Shown here: positions 8,457 through 17,735 of the stretch, one piece after another
Layout: each line of letters begins with the position of its first letter
Numbering within the stretch: position 1 is the stretch's first letter
NCBI RefSeq assembly: GCF_002866925.1
Contig: NZ_PKUQ01000001.1
Coordinates: forward strand, 599,042 to 663,041
Direction: 5' to 3'
DNA length: 64,000 bases
Source of the DNA: Cohaesibacter celericrescens
Lineage (GTDB): Bacteria; Pseudomonadota; Alphaproteobacteria; Rhizobiales; Cohaesibacteraceae
Notes under the pieces: generated by a model
Told to the model about the DNA's origin: nothing
What the model saw: only the letters and a program-made list of their open reading frames with translations
Databases searched by the model: none
Program-made: the position numbers and the translations under genes

Positions 8457-8549
8457 TACATCGATTATGATGCCATCGCCCGTGACCTAGCTCATGACCA
8501 TGTCGAAACCAGCATTGCTGGTGACACTTACGTTTATCGCATATCGTAA
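8457..8549 (+). pseudogene. possible ArdA antirestriction protein C-terminal remnant
   Basis: A short open stretch reading YIDYDAIARDLAHDHVETSI, then AGDTYVYRIS and a stop, begins at the edge of the IS110 remnant. The YIDY-A-ARDL pattern followed by a short strand ending in Y-V-Y-R resembles the C-terminus of ArdA antirestriction proteins. Only 30 residues remain, so the identification is tentative; if right, it is the tail of a plasmid or island gene cut by the insertion. Confidence 0.4.
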
Positions 8550-8563
8550 GATGAGGTTTCGGA

Positions 8564-8592
8564 TGAGTTATAGAATTCGCTTCTATAACTCA
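8564..8592. promoter_or_regulatory. operator palindrome 1 upstream of fic
   Basis: A perfect 12-bp inverted repeat, TGAGTTATAGAA and TTCTATAACTCA, with a 5-nt spacer. The same TGAGTTATAG half-site recurs in palindrome 2 (8608-8636), 44 bp downstream. The pair sits directly in front of a Fic protein that carries a C-terminal winged helix, suggesting autoregulation. Confidence 0.7.
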
Positions 8593-8607
8593 CAAAACAT
8601 AGTAATG

Positions 8608-8636
8608 TGAGTTATAGAAAGGTGTCCTATAACTCA
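8608..8636. promoter_or_regulatory. operator palindrome 2 overlapping the fic start
   Basis: TGAGTTATAG and CTATAACTCA with a 9-nt spacer; the last base of the right arm is the A of the fic ATG. The spacer holds the likely ribosome-binding site (AAAGGTG). A protein bound here, or an mRNA hairpin, would block translation start. Spacer length differs from palindrome 1 (9 versus 5 nt), while the half-site is identical. Confidence 0.7.
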
Positions 8637-9733
8637 TGACTTGGAACTGGCAAAAAACCGACTGGCCCCAATTTAGCTGGAACAAGCAAGCTCTTAAAGA
8701 GCTTGAATCCCGATTTTTGTATCAGTCTGGGATATTGCTTGGTACACTCAAACACATTGATGATGAGCAAAAACAGCACCTCACAATCAATTTGATTTCA
8801 ACGGAAGCGATGAAAACATCCGAAATCGAAGGTGAAATTCTCAATCGAGATTCCGTTCAATCATCCATCCGTCGCAATTTTGGTCTTAATCCCACTCATA
8901 GCAAAGCCAGTCCTGCCGAGCAGGGTATTGCCGACATGATGGTCGATCTATACCGAAATTTTGATGCTTCACTTTCTCATGACATTTTGCATGATTGGCA
9001 CAAAATGCTGACTATGGGGCGACAGGATCTGCGCGACATCGGACGATACCGCACCCATGAAGAACCAATGAAAGTTGTCTCCAGCTCTCTGCATGAACCA
9101 AAAATCTATTTTGAAGCGCCACCCTCTTCAACTATGGCTGCAGAAATGGAACGCTTCATGGCATGGTTTAACGAAAGCAGCGCTCTGCCAGCATTGACAC
9201 GCTGCGGCCTAGCGCACCTGTATTTTGTCTGCATTCACCCTTTTGAAGACGGGAATGGTCGTATCGGACGTGCCATCGCAGAAAAAGCACTGTCACAAAG
9301 CCTTGGTCAGCCCAGCTTACTTGCTCTCTCCCAGACAATTCAACACAAGCGCAAGGAATACTACCGCCACCTAGAGCTCAACAATAAAGAGTTGGTTGTC
9401 ACTGACTGGCTGACCTATTTTGCAGAAACTATTTTGGACGCGCAGGCGGTGTCTCAAAAATTGATCGAATTTCTCATTGCTAAAACCCGTCTTTATGACC
9501 GCCTGCGCGGTGTGCTCAATCCACGACAGGAAAGAGCAATTGAACGCATGTTTCGAGAAGGTCCTTCTGGTTTTAAAGGTGGTTTGAGCGCCGACAACTA
9601 CATCACCATTACGGATACCACGCGAGCAACGGCAACGCGTGACCTGAAGGATCTTGTCGAGAAAGGCGCACTCAAACGAACTGGCGAACTACGTCATACG
9701 CGCTATTGGCTGAATATTCGAGACGAGGGCTAA
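8636..9733 (+). CDS. Fic-family AMPylator with C-terminal winged helix
   Basis: Protein AMP-transferase of 365 residues. The catalytic motif is HPFEDGNGRIGRA at about residue 200 (consensus HPFxxGNGR, catalytic His). An inhibitory helix motif TSEIEGE lies N-terminally at about residue 62, matching (S/T)xxxE(G/N), so this is a class II Fic protein whose activity is self-restrained. An N-terminal DUF4172-like region precedes it. Residues about 300-360 form a winged helix-turn-helix (SADNYITITDTTRATATRDL, KDLVEKGALKRTG). No Doc/Phd-type antitoxin gene is adjacent. Start ATG at 8636 overlaps operator 2. It is flanked by IS remnants on both sides, so transfer is likely. The targets are unknown. 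Confidence 0.92.
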   Translation: MTWNWQKTDWPQFSWNKQALKELESRFLYQSGILLGTLKHIDDEQKQHLTINLISTEAMKTSEIEGEILNRDSVQSSIRRNFGLNPTHSKASPAEQGIADMMVDLYRNFDASLSHDILHDWHKMLTMGRQDLRDIGRYRTHEEPMKVVSSSLHEPKIYFEAPPSSTMAAEMERFMAWFNESSALPALTRCGLAHLYFVCIHPFEDGNGRIGRAIAEKALSQSLGQPSLLALSQTIQHKRKEYYRHLELNNKELVVTDWLTYFAETILDAQAVSQKLIEFLIAKTRLYDRLRGVLNPRQERAIERMFREGPSGFKGGLSADNYITITDTTRATATRDLKDLVEKGALKRTGELRHTRYWLNIRDEG

Positions 9734-9832
9734 CGGCTTGTGCCATGAAACTCATCCGCCCAGCCTTCATATCCCATGGCGGATAGGAGTCAGGTGTAGG
9801 GTCGCCAGCACGAAAACGGTTACAATGATCTA

Positions 9833-10257
9833 AGAGGTGGTCCCGGAAATTATGAATTCTGATCAAGGATCCCAGTTCACCAGTTCCGACTGGATCCAGA
9901 CATTGACTGATGCAGATGTAAAAATCTCAATGCCTCTCGGTGATGCTTCGCATCACCTGCCGGTAATAGACGGTCGAGAGCGCTGGGTTGATAATCGCAT
10001 GATCGAACGTCTCTGGCGATCCATCAAATATGAATGCATCTATCTCAATGCTTTCGAGACGGGATCGGAGGCAAGGATCGGCATTGCAAAATGGATTACA
10101 TATTATAATGCAGAACGCCCTCATTCCAGTCATGGCATCTTGACCCCGAACGAGGCATATGACACCACAATAACCATAGAGAAAATCGCAGCCTGATGTG
10201 ATACCTAGATCCACCTTATATCGGCTACAAACTGGTCGAAAAACTGGGACCACCTCT
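9833..10257 (+). mobile_element. IS3-family deletion derivative with intact ends
   Basis: A 425-bp unit bounded by perfect 12-bp inverted repeats: AGAGGTGGTCCC at 9833-9844 and GGGACCACCTCT at 10246-10257. Inside is only the 3' part of an IS3-type orfB: EIMNSDQGSQFTSSDW (the second catalytic Asp) through RWVDNRMIERLWRSIKYECI and KWITYYNAERPHSSHG, stop at 10196. OrfA and the first half of OrfB are gone. The left end is joined directly to the transposase core, giving a MITE-like element that could only be moved by a related IS in trans. No clear target duplication is visible. Confidence 0.75.
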
Positions 10258-10300
10258 GAGCATCAATGCCGTCTGGATCACTGTGCGCTGCTGAACGCTA

Positions 10301-10326
10301 AAAGACCGCCTACAGAGGCGGTCTTT
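10301..10326. terminator. strong bidirectional terminator
   Basis: Perfect 10-bp stem AAAGACCGCC / GGCGGTCTTT with a 6-nt loop, T-rich on both sides. It follows the BA14K gene (minus strand) by 27 nt and also the IS3 derivative on the plus strand. Confidence 0.85.
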
Positions 10327-10352
10327 CTATTTTGATATCGTTCTGTTCATTT

Positions 10353-10700
10353 CTAGCGGCAGAAGTGGCGACGTCCGTCATAACCACGGAAATAGCCGGT
10401 ACGTGGGTTAAATGACCGGTAGCGTGCGTCGCAATATCGATACCAAGCACGCGTCCATGGGGCTGGACGACCAGAGTGATGAACGCGGTGATGTCTGTTT
10501 GGGCGATGGTGCGGGCGGTAATTGCGATGGCCATTGCGGTAGGCGACATCGTGTGCGATTGCGCCAACGGCCAAGCCGGTAACGGCGCCAATCGCGAAGG
10601 CTGCGTTGCGACCGCCTGCCGCTTGCGCTTGGCTGGTGGGCAGAGCCACTGTTGCGATGGTTGCGATCAGGGCGAAGGCTGCAATGGTTTTCTTGAACAT
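10353..10700 (-). CDS. BA14K-family secreted protein
   Basis: Small exported protein of 115 residues. The N-terminal signal peptide is FKKTIAAFALIATIATVALP ending near AQAA. A glycine-rich hydrophobic helix (AFAIGAVTGLAVGAIAHDV) and a His/Arg/Pro-rich linker (YRPHHRPNRHHRVHHSGRP) follow. The C-terminus is WYRYCDARYRSFNPRTGYFR, GYDGRRHFC, the hallmark cysteine-bounded motif of BA14K proteins of Brucella and relatives. Function is not established in the family (immunoreactive or lectin-like roles have been reported). The ATG at 10700 is preceded by GGAGAAACATC and it is a single-gene unit ending at the terminator at 10301. It supports an alphaproteobacterial host. Confidence 0.88.
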   Translation of the reverse strand: MFKKTIAAFALIATIATVALPTSQAQAAGGRNAAFAIGAVTGLAVGAIAHDVAYRNGHRNYRPHHRPNRHHRVHHSGRPAPWTRAWYRYCDARYRSFNPRTGYFRGYDGRRHFCR

Positions 10701-10924
10701 GATGTTTCTCCGGATCGATATTTGTTTTTATTGAAGATCTTGTGTGTCGCTTTGAATTTGTTTGGCGTTGATCATCAGCGCCTATACTCATCAGTCGCGG
10801 CGTATCCGGAAAGGGTTCAAAAAAATTCAAAATTTATAATTTGGCAACTGAACGGCTCTGTCAGGCAAATTTGAATTGGTTCACGAGGGCCATCATCACT
10901 GTCTTTTAGGGAGCATAAAGACCA

Positions 10925-11352
10925 CACACTCAGTGAGAGCAGCGCTACGGTTCAGCTTCAAATTTGGTCTGCTGTTGAGGCCTCGCATTCGTGATCTACG
11001 GCCCGCCACAGATAGTGCGCTTCGCCGGTGATTTTGACGAACACTTCATCCCAGTGCCACTTCCATTGTGGCCAAGGGTGCGACCTTTCAATTCATTTCC
11101 TAAGGACCTTTGACGCAAATATTGGACCGAACCTGTTCCAGCAAAACCGGATCATCTCAAAGCTTACGTCGATGCCGCGTTCGTGCAAAAAGGTCTTCAA
11201 CATTTCGAAGGAAAAGTGGAAATTGAACTTAGAGCATCACAGCAAGGCGAATAACCTTTGGGCTGTTTTGAGATAGCGGAATGGAGAGTGCTTTGTCATC
11301 CTACGGGGATGAGTCACCGCACTAACCGTCTCAAGTCAATTTCCTCTGACAG
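10925..11352 (-). mobile_element. IS6-family remnant, degenerate
   Basis: Minus-strand relic of the same IS6 lineage: terminal sequence ending CTCTGACAGG at about 11352, start of the transposase near 11302 (the MTKHSPF region, now with mutations and a stop), a middle part corresponding to HERGIDVS..RFCWNRFGPIFAS, the WDEVFVKITGE block and the C-terminal end near 10930. Part of the centre is lost and several frameshifts are present. Not functional. Confidence 0.8.
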
Positions 11353-11380
11353 GCCCCTCAACTACATTTAAATCCGGTAA

Positions 11381-12121
11381 TTACCCTGCCAGGGTAATCT
11401 GTCCAAGTCCGAAAAGGTGAGCTGGTTTAAAGTGAACAGCACCATCTGCGCTCGGAATTGGCTCATGAATGGCATCACCACTTAAAAAATTAACGCCCCC
11501 ACAGACCGCGTTTGTGGCGAGGCTAATCGTTTGGATACCATGCCCTATAACTTTGAACTCAAGAGCGCTGGCGCGGGAGACAAATCTTGTTATCCGGTCA
11601 ATCAGTTCAACTTCGCCACGGTTGTTGTTACGGAGATCAAATCCTGTTGCAAAAACACCAGGAAAACTGAAGCGTCTAAAATTCCTTTCATCGATAGGGG
11701 ACAGACAAATAAATCCGCGACAATAGGCCTTAAAAGGATCGAGGATATGCTTCAAATCCTGCCCTTCAATAGCAGCCGGAATTTCGCTGATTTCTATCAC
11801 CAATCGGTTTCTCATATCAATCTGAAGCATCTTCAGAATCTCGAGAAAAGCTTTCCTGTTTGATTGATCAATCAGGAACTTAAAACGGATTGGCAGCAGA
11901 GCAAGCGTATTCTGTCCATTTTTGTCCTTCTTGGTAATCACATCCAAAACGGACGTTAGAAATGCCATATCCCCTTTTTGGGTGCGGACTTGGCCTTGCG
12001 ATATAGCTTCAGGGCGAAAAGCCATCAAAGCGTTGGCCTTCACATGCCAAATAGGGCGATAAAAAATGTGACTGTCTGCTGATGCAAGCCCTCTATTTTT
12101 AATTTTTGGAGGTAAGTTCAA
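11381..12121 (-). CDS. degenerate EAL-domain protein
   Basis: About 246 residues, last gene of the signalling operon. It has the outline of an EAL domain: an opening strand FYRPIWHVKANALMAFRP where EALxRW would be, LVIEISEIP in place of the conserved E-x-T-E strand, and a C-terminal FKVIGHGIQTISLATNAVCG, GVNFLSGDAI that aligns with the AEGVET..QGY region. The catalytic acids are replaced, so c-di-GMP hydrolysis is not expected; a c-di-GMP-binding or protein-interaction role is possible. No ATG is available. A TTG at 12121 preceded by AGGAG at suitable distance is chosen (another TTG lies at 12136). It overlaps the end of the preceding response-regulator gene by 23 nt, implying translational coupling. 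Confidence 0.65.
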   Translation of the reverse strand: MNLPPKIKNRGLASADSHIFYRPIWHVKANALMAFRPEAISQGQVRTQKGDMAFLTSVLDVITKKDKNGQNTLALLPIRFKFLIDQSNRKAFLEILKMLQIDMRNRLVIEISEIPAAIEGQDLKHILDPFKAYCRGFICLSPIDERNFRRFSFPGVFATGFDLRNNNRGEVELIDRITRFVSRASALEFKVIGHGIQTISLATNAVCGGVNFLSGDAIHEPIPSADGAVHFKPAHLFGLGQITLAG

Positions 12122-12497
12122 AAATGATCTCCTCAATTACATTCAGACCGAAGGGTTTTTGTAAGGTCCGATAAGCTCCCAACTTCTTTGCCAGTTCAAG
12201 AAAGGTCATGTTTTGGGTAGCGCCACCACCAGAAATAGCGACAATCTTACTTAGAGGATTCAACTTTTTTAATCCAATAATCGTTTCTATGCCCTCTTGG
12301 TTTGGCATCAGAATATCTGTTATGACCAGATCAAAGTCATTTTTTTCCGCAATATCGAATCCCTCTTTCCCATCTTCTGCTTCAACGACACGACAGCCTG
12401 CTTCTTCGAGAAGATCTCGGAGAAGCAAGCGAAATTCTTTATTGTCTTCAATGACCAATACACTTAACATGTTTTTATTATACCCAATGTTATCCAT
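12099..12497 (-). CDS. single-domain response regulator (CheY-like)
   Basis: A receiver domain of 132 residues with no output domain. Visible are the acidic pair in VLVIEDNKEFR, the phosphoacceptor Asp in DLVITDILMPNQEG, the Ser in IVAISGG and the conserved Lys in LQKPF. The start is the ATG at 12497, which overlaps the stop of the REC-EAL gene by 8 nt; a longer open frame to 12536 would overlap more and has no advantage. It is a likely phosphotransfer partner of the hybrid kinase encoded two genes upstream, perhaps acting on the neighbouring EAL-type proteins. Confidence 0.85.
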   Translation of the reverse strand: MDNIGYNKNMLSVLVIEDNKEFRLLLRDLLEEAGCRVVEAEDGKEGFDIAEKNDFDLVITDILMPNQEGIETIIGLKKLNPLSKIVAISGGGATQNMTFLELAKKLGAYRTLQKPFGLNVIEEIIFELTSKN

Positions 12498-13740
12498 GAT
12501 CCGCTTTTCTAGCGTTTTTTCTATTGGTTTTACCAACTTTCAATCGCAAATACTCTGTAATTTCTTTAGAAGGCAGAGGTTTGCAATAATAGTAACCTTG
12601 CCCTCGGTCACACCCGATTGATTGTAAAAAACGAGCGGTTGAAAGCGTTTCGATGCCCTCTGCGCAAACAATTAACCCAAGAGAACGGGCTAATGCCATT
12701 TGCGCTTTTATGACCATTTTTGCATCATCATTTTGATCCAAGTCCCTGACCAATGAACGATCAAATTTCAATTCGCAGAGAGGCATCCGATAGACTTCAG
12801 CCAACGACGAATAACCGGATCCAAAATCATCGAGCGACACGTCAATTCTTTTTATCCTCAATCGAGTAAGTATCTCATTTGCCATGTCAGGATCAGCCAT
12901 GGCAGCCTGCTCCGTTATTTCGGCAACCAAAAGGGATCTTTCTATTCCCGCCTCATCAAGCATAAACGCCAAGCGGTTCGGCAATGACAAATCGGTGAGG
13001 TTTTTAGGGGACAGATTGATTGAAATTGGACATTGAATTCCCAACGACCGCCAATGCTGCTGCTGTGCAATAGCTCCTTTTATCACAGCTTCGGTTAGCT
13101 GCCCGATAAGCCCTTCATTTTCGGCAAATTCAATGAAGGCATCAGGAAACAGCATGCCATGGATTGCATGGTTCCATCGAACCAGTGCCTCGCAGCCTGT
13201 CACGGGAAAGCTATCAGAAACTTGCATCTCCACCTTGGGTTGATAGTGAAGTACCAACTCATTTTCATCTATGGCTCGCTGTAATTCTTGTTTCGTGATC
13301 AACAATGGTTGTTTTGGTTGGTATGCTCTTTCTGTGGGAACTTTCGGTGACATCACCACCCTCACCTTCGAGAGAGATTGCTCCAGAGACGCCACTGAAA
13401 TCGGTTTTTGAAGAGAGGGCAACATAGTCAGGCCAAGGCTCTCTCCGACGCGCAGAGAGGTTGAAAGGACCCGCTTGTCTTGTCCACTGGCAAGAATGAT
13501 AGACGCTTGGCAATTCCGAGTAGAGAGAAGCCGGAGAATTTCAACACCGTCAACGTCTGGCAATGTCAAATCCAGTAGGATCACATCTGGAACCATATGA
13601 TCGATAAGTTCAAATAGTGCTTCACTGTCCGCAGATTCAAACACGTAAAAGGAGAGATCTTCAGCGACGTCTCGAAAAAATGCACGAATACCTTCGTCGT
13701 CATCCACGATAATCAAGTTGAATTTTTTATTCATGTTCAT
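12490..13740 (-). CDS. response regulator with EAL c-di-GMP phosphodiesterase output
   Basis: 416 residues. The N-terminal receiver (about 5-125) has VDDDEG and the acceptor Asp in DVILLDLTLPD and KP. The EAL domain (about 150-405) retains the catalytic set: CEALVRW, SINLSPKNL, VAEITEQ, LDDFGSGYSSL, ELKFDRS, CAEGIET and QGYYYCKPL. An active cyclic-di-GMP phosphodiesterase controlled by phosphorylation is therefore expected, the input most likely being the hybrid kinase encoded immediately upstream (2-nt gap). ATG at 13740 is used; a TTG at 13746 would overlap the kinase stop and an ATG at 13734 is also possible. Confidence 0.92.
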   Translation of the reverse strand: MNMNKKFNLIIVDDDEGIRAFFRDVAEDLSFYVFESADSEALFELIDHMVPDVILLDLTLPDVDGVEILRLLSTRNCQASIILASGQDKRVLSTSLRVGESLGLTMLPSLQKPISVASLEQSLSKVRVVMSPKVPTERAYQPKQPLLITKQELQRAIDENELVLHYQPKVEMQVSDSFPVTGCEALVRWNHAIHGMLFPDAFIEFAENEGLIGQLTEAVIKGAIAQQQHWRSLGIQCPISINLSPKNLTDLSLPNRLAFMLDEAGIERSLLVAEITEQAAMADPDMANEILTRLRIKRIDVSLDDFGSGYSSLAEVYRMPLCELKFDRSLVRDLDQNDDAKMVIKAQMALARSLGLIVCAEGIETLSTARFLQSIGCDRGQGYYYCKPLPSKEITEYLRLKVGKTNRKNARKADHG

Positions 13741-13742
13741 TC

Positions 13743-16700
13743 TCAATTATCAACTGCTGTGATGAAATCTGGTGAAGTCTTTGCATCCAGTGCAGCACGG
13801 ATTTTTGTGGCGAGATCAACCCTACGATAAGGCTTGGTTACCAAGTTTGTGGCAGCCTTGACCTCTCCGTCATGCAGGATGGCCGCTTCGGCGAAACCTG
13901 TTGTAAAAACAATGGGTAATTCCGGCCGGATCTTTGTTGTTGCCTTTGCAAGTTCAGTCCCCCCTAACCCACCAGGCATTACAATATCAGTAAACATAAG
14001 GTCGATATCAGGGCGTGAATGGATGAAGTCCAAAGCATGGACGCCATTTTCTGCTTCAATTGTGGTAAAACCCAGATCTTCCAACAAGGCGATGGCAATT
14101 TCGCGCACCTCCGTCTGATCTTCAACGACGAGAATTGTCTCATGCCCAGTATGATGCTCGACTATTTTTTCTTCCGCAACAACGGCCAATTCAGGCTTCT
14201 TAGCCGCCGCGGGAAGGAACAGTCTCAGTGTTGTTCCTCGACCCAGCTCGCTATATACGCGAATGTGCCCTCCGGTCTGATTGATAAAACCGTAAACCAT
14301 GCTGAGTCCCAGACCACTGCCTTTGCCAACATCTTTGGTCGTAAAAAATGGATCAAATATTTTGTCAATCTGGTCTGGAGCAATGCCACAACCCGTATCA
14401 GTTATGGCAATGACGACATAGTCTCCGGGCGAAACTTCGCTTTCCCGAGCCGCATATTCTTCGTCCAGCGTGATATTGCTGCTTTCGACAGTCAACGAAC
14501 CACCATTGGGCATCGCATCGCGCGCATTTATCGCCAGATTTATCAGTGCGGATTCCAGTTGGTTCGTATCGGTTTCAATAATTGAAATTTCGCGTCCAAG
14601 ACAGCATTCCAACGTTACCGCACCACCTAACGTACGCTTCAACATAGTGCATACATTTTCAATCAAGGGGTTGATTTCAACGGCCTCAGTTTCAAGTTTC
14701 TGTCGTCTAGAAAAAGCCAGCAACCGCCGTGTCAACTCCGCCCCTTTGTCGACAGCACTCAGAGCGGCTGTTACACGTTTCACGGCTTTAGGATCCTGAC
14801 TTACAGAGCGTTCAATCAATTGCAGGTTCCCCAAGACGACCCCGAGCAAGTTGTTAAAATCATGTGCCAATCCGCCAGTCAGCTGGCCAACGGTTTCCAT
14901 TTTTTGAGCCTGAACAAACTTTCTTTCAATAGCTTTTCTGTCGGTAATATCGGTGATGACCGCGAGTGACTTGCTGAAAACTCCATTGTCATCACACTCG
15001 GCGATGGCATTCAAAAGCACATCAATAGTCTTGCCTGATTTAGATACCATCTGAACATCGATGTTTTTGCAGAATCCACTCTGTACAAAAGCGGGATGTG
15101 TTTTCTCGCTGAGTATTTTTCGACTGTCTTTACTGAAAAACGAGGCTGCATCACATCCGATAACGTCCTCACGGCTGTATTCAAGCTTCTCAAGCCAAAA
15201 ATCGCTCACACTGAGCAAAGATCCATGTGGGTCGACAGAATGCAACATGACCGGCGTATTGTTGTAGAGCATACGATAACGCTCTTCGCTGGTACGCAAA
15301 GCATTCGTTGTTTTCATTTCCGCGGTAATGTCGGATGATGCCACAAAAATAAACTGCTCACCCGTAGCAGGGTCCGTGTAAGGAACCTTGTCTGTTCGGC
15401 ACCAACCACGAGGACCGTCTTTGGGCGTATATTCTTCTACGATGCCCAGCGTTGCTTCACCTGACGTGATTACTTCGAGATCATCATCAAGATATTTTTG
15501 CGCAAACTCGGGAAATAAATCAAAGGTATTGCGGCCCTCTGCATCGGCTACAGACATCCCCATGGATTGTGCTGCAGGTTCATTAAGTCGCAAAATAGTA
15601 TTGTTATCATCCTTATAAAATATGCGCATAGGCACATTGTTGAGAATAAGCTCAAGCTCACTTTTATTGCGTTTTAGCTGATCTTCAGCCAGTTTCCGAT
15701 CGGTGATGTCGATTGCAATCACGATCACACCACGGATTTCGCCGGCGAGGTCACATTCCGCAGAATAAATCACCTGAACATTTCTGGTTTTGCCATCCGG
15801 ATAGGCAATTTCTCTTTCGATCGTTACATCATTGCCCAGTTTCATCTGAGCCAGGTTTTTCTTTAGACCGAGCAGTTGCTGTCTATCCAGGACCTCTGCG
15901 ACATCTTTGTTGACCACACTGCCTGCTGGTAGATTATACCATTCCGCTCCGGTCTGATTGACAAACCTGAATTTAAGATCGAGATCAATATAGGTGACTA
16001 AAAATGGCAAATTGTCAGTGACCAACTTTAACAGCGTTTCACTTTCTTTTTTATCAGAAATATCGCGACCTTCCGCGATGAAACGAATGATATTGCCGGA
16101 GTTGTCTGAAACCGGTTTTATGGAAAAATCGATGGGAACCTTGTGTCCATTTTGGGCCTGTATCTGCAATTCATAGCGTACAAATTCACCATGCTTGGCC
16201 CTATTCCAAGCATCCTGCAGCCTGATCACGGTTGCTTCGTCAAACTGCCAGCAATCATTATCAGCCAAATGTCGACCGACCAGTTGATCCCTTTCCAATC
16301 CCAAGAAGTCAATGGCTGTATCATTTATCTCCAAGACAATGCCGTCTTGGTCCAGAAGGCTACATAACTGAAAGGAATGATGGAAAATTGCGCCATATCG
16401 TGCCTCAGCATCGCGCCAACCGGCTTCAGCAATGCGTTCCTTGGTTACGTCCTGCATTGAAACAACGGCACCCAGTAGTTTATTATCGGAATCAAGCATC
16501 TGGGATGCTGTCGCCACTATTTGCCTGCGCGCATGCCCTTTGGCAGCAATGACGATCTCTTGAGACTCGACAAGCTCTCCCATCAAAGCGCGATATAACG
16601 GAATCCGTTCTTTTCGAAGCGGTGTGATGCCATCGGCCTCATAGAGGTCATAGTGATTTGCCCACTCTTCAGGACGTATCGGCGCTCTCTCAAGTCCGTG

Positions 16701-17735
16701 AAATTCGCGGGAGGCAGTATTGAAAATCGACAAGGCTCCCTGTGCATCGCAAGCCACGATACCTTCTTGGATATTTTCGAGCACTGCTTCTAAAAAATGT
16801 CTACTCTGTTCCAGCTCGATGCTGGCCTGCTTCTGATCATCAATGTCTTCGATACTAATGATTATGCCCCCGATGGTGCCGTCTTTATGACACCATGGTT
16901 GAATATGCCTCCGCACCCATCTAAATCCGGTTTCACCGGTTGGCATCTTGTCTTCTTCAAAAGTTATGGTTTCACCATCAAGACCGCGCTGCCATTGTTG
17001 CGCCCAGTTGCCCGGTAGATTTGACATAAGGATGTTGTGCCGTTTGCCGACAATATCCTGATCACCAAGCTTGAAAGTGTCACGCCACTGTTTGCTTGCA
17101 GCAATATATTGCAAATCCTTGTCAAGCATCGCGACCGAAATGGGGACGTGCTCGAAAAACAACCCAAGCTGATGCTCCACTAAATCGAGGCTATTTTCAG
17201 CTTTTATCCGACTTTCAAATTGGTTTCTTGCGTCAGCTGCTACGCCACGCATTTCGATACTGGCCGCCGCAATTGATGCCAAATCAGTCAGGCGTGCTTT
17301 ATCAATCTCGGAGAATTCATGTCGGGGCTTATCATCTAGCAGGCATAAGGTCCCCAATTTGTAGCCATTTGAATCTATAAGCGGTGCACCAGCATAAAAC
17401 CGGACTTTATGGCCTTCGGTCACAAACGGATGGCACGCAAAACGGCTATCATCACTTGCGTCGGCCACACACATGACCTCATCCTGCAAAATGGTGTAGG
17501 AACAAAAGGAACCGCCACGGTCGGCACCCGTTGCTTCAGTCCCAAATGCGGCTTTGAATTCAAGTTGCGTACTTCCCACAAGGCAGACCAAGCCGATGGA
17601 TGCCTCAAATTGTTTCGCGGCAACGCGTGCAATGCGATCAAAATGTTCTTCTGGAGCTGTGTTCAAAATTTCGTAATTTTTAAGCGCAGCCAATCGCTCG
17701 ATTTCGTCATGAGGCAGATTTGGGGACGTCGTCAT
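13743..17735 (-). CDS. GAF/multi-PAS hybrid sensor histidine kinase
   Basis: A very long cytoplasmic kinase, 1330 residues, without membrane segments. Order: GAF domain (about 20-165), six PAS-type modules (starting about 190, 315, 445, 570, 690, 820; each with the FNxAxxE/LG-like core and DITDRK-type linkers), HisKA with the phospho-His in [11 protein letters not shown] (about 965), HATPase with [20 protein letters not shown] and [11 protein letters not shown], and a C-terminal receiver with the Asp in [12 protein letters not shown] and KPYRR. The AHDFNNLL H-box is typical of alphaproteobacterial hybrid kinases. It leads an operon with REC-EAL, REC and degenerate EAL proteins, so it probably feeds c-di-GMP turnover. 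Input signals are not predictable; no haem or flavin motif is obvious. Confidence 0.93.
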   Translation of the reverse strand: MTTSPNLPHDEIERLAALKNYEILNTAPEEHFDRIARVAAKQFEASIGLVCLVGSTQLEFKAAFGTEATGADRGGSFCSYTILQDEVMCVADASDDSRFACHPFVTEGHKVRFYAGAPLIDSNGYKLGTLCLLDDKPRHEFSEIDKARLTDLASIAAASIEMRGVAADARNQFESRIKAENSLDLVEHQLGLFFEHVPISVAMLDKDLQYIAASKQWRDTFKLGDQDIVGKRHNILMSNLPGNWAQQWQRGLDGETITFEEDKMPTGETGFRWVRRHIQPWCHKDGTIGGIIISIEDIDDQKQASIELEQSRHFLEAVLENIQEGIVACDAQGALSIFNTASREFHGLERAPIRPEEWANHYDLYEADGITPLRKERIPLYRALMGELVESQEIVIAAKGHARRQIVATASQMLDSDNKLLGAVVSMQDVTKERIAEAGWRDAEARYGAIFHHSFQLCSLLDQDGIVLEINDTAIDFLGLERDQLVGRHLADNDCWQFDEATVIRLQDAWNRAKHGEFVRYELQIQAQNGHKVPIDFSIKPVSDNSGNIIRFIAEGRDISDKKESETLLKLVTDNLPFLVTYIDLDLKFRFVNQTGAEWYNLPAGSVVNKDVAEVLDRQQLLGLKKNLAQMKLGNDVTIEREIAYPDGKTRNVQVIYSAECDLAGEIRGVIVIAIDITDRKLAEDQLKRNKSELELILNNVPMRIFYKDDNNTILRLNEPAAQSMGMSVADAEGRNTFDLFPEFAQKYLDDDLEVITSGEATLGIVEEYTPKDGPRGWCRTDKVPYTDPATGEQFIFVASSDITAEMKTTNALRTSEERYRMLYNNTPVMLHSVDPHGSLLSVSDFWLEKLEYSREDVIGCDAASFFSKDSRKILSEKTHPAFVQSGFCKNIDVQMVSKSGKTIDVLLNAIAECDDNGVFSKSLAVITDITDRKAIERKFVQAQKMETVGQLTGGLAHDFNNLLGVVLGNLQLIERSVSQDPKAVKRVTAALSAVDKGAELTRRLLAFSRRQKLETEAVEINPLIENVCTMLKRTLGGAVTLECCLGREISIIETDTNQLESALINLAINARDAMPNGGSLTVESSNITLDEEYAARESEVSPGDYVVIAITDTGCGIAPDQIDKIFDPFFTTKDVGKGSGLGLSMVYGFINQTGGHIRVYSELGRGTTLRLFLPAAAKKPELAVVAEEKIVEHHTGHETILVVEDQTEVREIAIALLEDLGFTTIEAENGVHALDFIHSRPDIDLMFTDIVMPGGLGGTELAKATTKIRPELPIVFTTGFAEAAILHDGEVKAATNLVTKPYRRVDLATKIRAALDAKTSPDFITAVDN

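Noticed and set aside
8636..9733. Fic protein as part of a classic Doc/Phd toxin-antitoxin pair
   Set aside because: No Phd-like or small FicA-like antitoxin gene is adjacent, and the inhibitory motif is inside the same protein (class II).
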